From assembly GCA_937910685.1 (NCBI GenBank), contig CALEMP010000042.1:1-45762 (forward strand): DNA of 45,762 bases. The letters run 5' to 3'. The DNA comes from an uncultured bacterium (GTDB lineage Bacteria; Planctomycetota; UBA1135; GCA-002686595). Positions 45,054 through 45,762 of this stretch are shown here, piece after piece. The notes beneath the pieces are model-generated. The model saw only the letters and a program-made list of their open reading frames with translations. It did not search any database and was not told where the DNA came from. Each line of letters begins with the position of its first letter. Position 1 is the stretch's first letter. The translations under genes and the position numbers were made by a program.

Positions 45054-45683
45054 TCAGAAAGGAAGAACGGCGCACGTTGTGCATGAAAGATTTGACCCAG
45101 CACGAAGGAATGTTTGGTCGAATTCAACTGGATCAAATGGCCAAGGCTGATCAGCCGTTGCGTCGACCCTGAACACGACGTTGATGGGGCAGTCCAGGGT
45201 GCCGCAGGGGACCCGTACTTCCTGGTCAAAAGCACGCCAGTAGAGGTTCTCACCGTCTGGCATGGAACCGTCCGGAAGTCCTACATTGCAAACAGTCCCC
45301 CCCGCACTGACGTCGTAGTGCATGTCATACGCCGGCAGAGCATCCTCGAGGAAGATCTCAATCATGACGTGTGGAGTGCAGCCACTATATTCGGCGCACA
45401 CGGTAATGTGGCTGTGGGGAATGGGCTGGGTCTGGATCGAGCAAAGACCACTCGCCGCCTCGACCGTCATTACGTAGGAAGCAGTCCCCACATTCCATGA
45501 CGTACCAAAAACGGGATCGACTAGGTTGAACGTCACTTCGTCCACACTATCCGCAGTAGGGGCACCTGTGGAATCATCCACACATCCCGGACAGATCTGG
45601 GCTTGAGCTGTGCCAACGGTGAGGGCGAGAACGGCCAGGCTGCTGACTACGAACGGGGAGGCGGGGGGGGGAATCTGAAGCAT
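45054..45683 (-). CDS. Secreted cysteine-rich protein, function unknown
   Basis: 209 residues from ATG 45683; the frame also opens at 45722, but this ATG better fits a signal peptide (hydrophobic FVVSSLAVLALTVGTAQA, cleavage expected after the AQA). The mature part starts QICPGCVDDSTGAPT and contains about nine further cysteines (including CSIQ, VCAEYSGC, VCNV, PCGTLDC and CTTC), many close enough for disulfides. It is rich in Val, Thr and Asp, as in beta-sheet extracellular domains. No family is recognised. Codons 5-7 are three consecutive CCC proline codons forming a C9 run (45663-45671), which could be slippage-prone. The next gene begins 19 bases downstream. Confidence 0.65.
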   Translation of the reverse strand: MLQIPPPASPFVVSSLAVLALTVGTAQAQICPGCVDDSTGAPTADSVDEVTFNLVDPVFGTSWNVGTASYVMTVEAASGLCSIQTQPIPHSHITVCAEYSGCTPHVMIEIFLEDALPAYDMHYDVSAGGTVCNVGLPDGSMPDGENLYWRAFDQEVRVPCGTLDCPINVVFRVDATADQPWPFDPVEFDQTFLRAGSNLSCTTCAVLPF

Positions 45684-45734
45684 GATGAATTCCAGGAGCA
45701 CGGCCGATGATTCGAAGCGCATTCTCGCGGGGGC

Positions 45735-45762
45735 CGAAAAGCGAAAAGCGAAAAGCGAAAAG
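45735..45762. repeat. Tandem CGAAAAG repeat reaching the window edge
   Basis: Four perfect copies of the 7-base unit CGAAAAG occupy 45735-45762, ending exactly at the window boundary, so the true copy number is unknown. It lies 51 bases upstream of the preferred start of the secreted cysteine-rich protein gene (minus strand), where a promoter would be expected. Confidence 0.9.

Overview
The window reads as chromosomal DNA from a high-GC, Gram-negative bacterium. I infer Planctomycetota or a close relative. The inference rests on repeated HEAT-type secreted proteins and lipoproteins, a Calx-beta domain, a multihaem cytochrome with a 'HSFPT' segment, a type II prepilin with an N-terminal GFTLIE motif, Kdo transferase (so lipopolysaccharide), and several genes that start with GTG or TTG inside 4-base overlaps. 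No ribosomal RNA marker is present, so the assignment is tentative. I saw no CRISPR array, insertion sequence, prophage or replication origin.

Layout. Positions 1-7.8 kb (minus strand) hold an envelope polysaccharide group: a partial methyltransferase, a Wzt/Wzm-type export transporter whose permease carries an inserted Calx-beta domain, an arginase, a HEAT-like secreted protein and a phosphomannomutase/phosphoglucomutase. Positions 8-10.2 kb hold threonine aldolase and a class I aminotransferase that overlap by one base. Positions 10.4-16.3 kb (plus strand) form a tight five-gene operon: a ferric-iron-type ABC uptake system (binding lipoprotein, fused permease, ATPase), a five-haem cytochrome c and a HEAT-repeat lipoprotein, each junction a 4-base overlap. 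Positions 16.3-27.8 kb are mostly housekeeping: a UbiA-family prenyltransferase, a prepilin, metK, waaA, secA, a response regulator, pyrD, lspA and xerD. Positions 27.8-36.4 kb hold a catalytically dead peptidase-like protein, uvrC, an SGNH hydrolase-like membrane protein, an unusual zinc-knuckle SDR protein and a DEAD-box helicase with a structured leader.

At 36.8-37.0 kb lies a glutamate dehydrogenase pseudogene of which only the two ends remain. It is followed by a small membrane protein and then, on the minus strand, a five-gene peptide/microcin C-type importer (yejA-yejB-yejE plus two separate ATPases). A tRNA-Leu(UAG) and two unrecognised exported proteins end the window. The last of these has a C9 tract in codons 5-7 and a 7-base tandem repeat just upstream.

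The most unusual items are the iron transporter/cytochrome/HEAT operon, the Calx-beta-containing O-antigen-type exporter permease, the gutted gdhA, and the candidate slippage-prone locus at the right edge.
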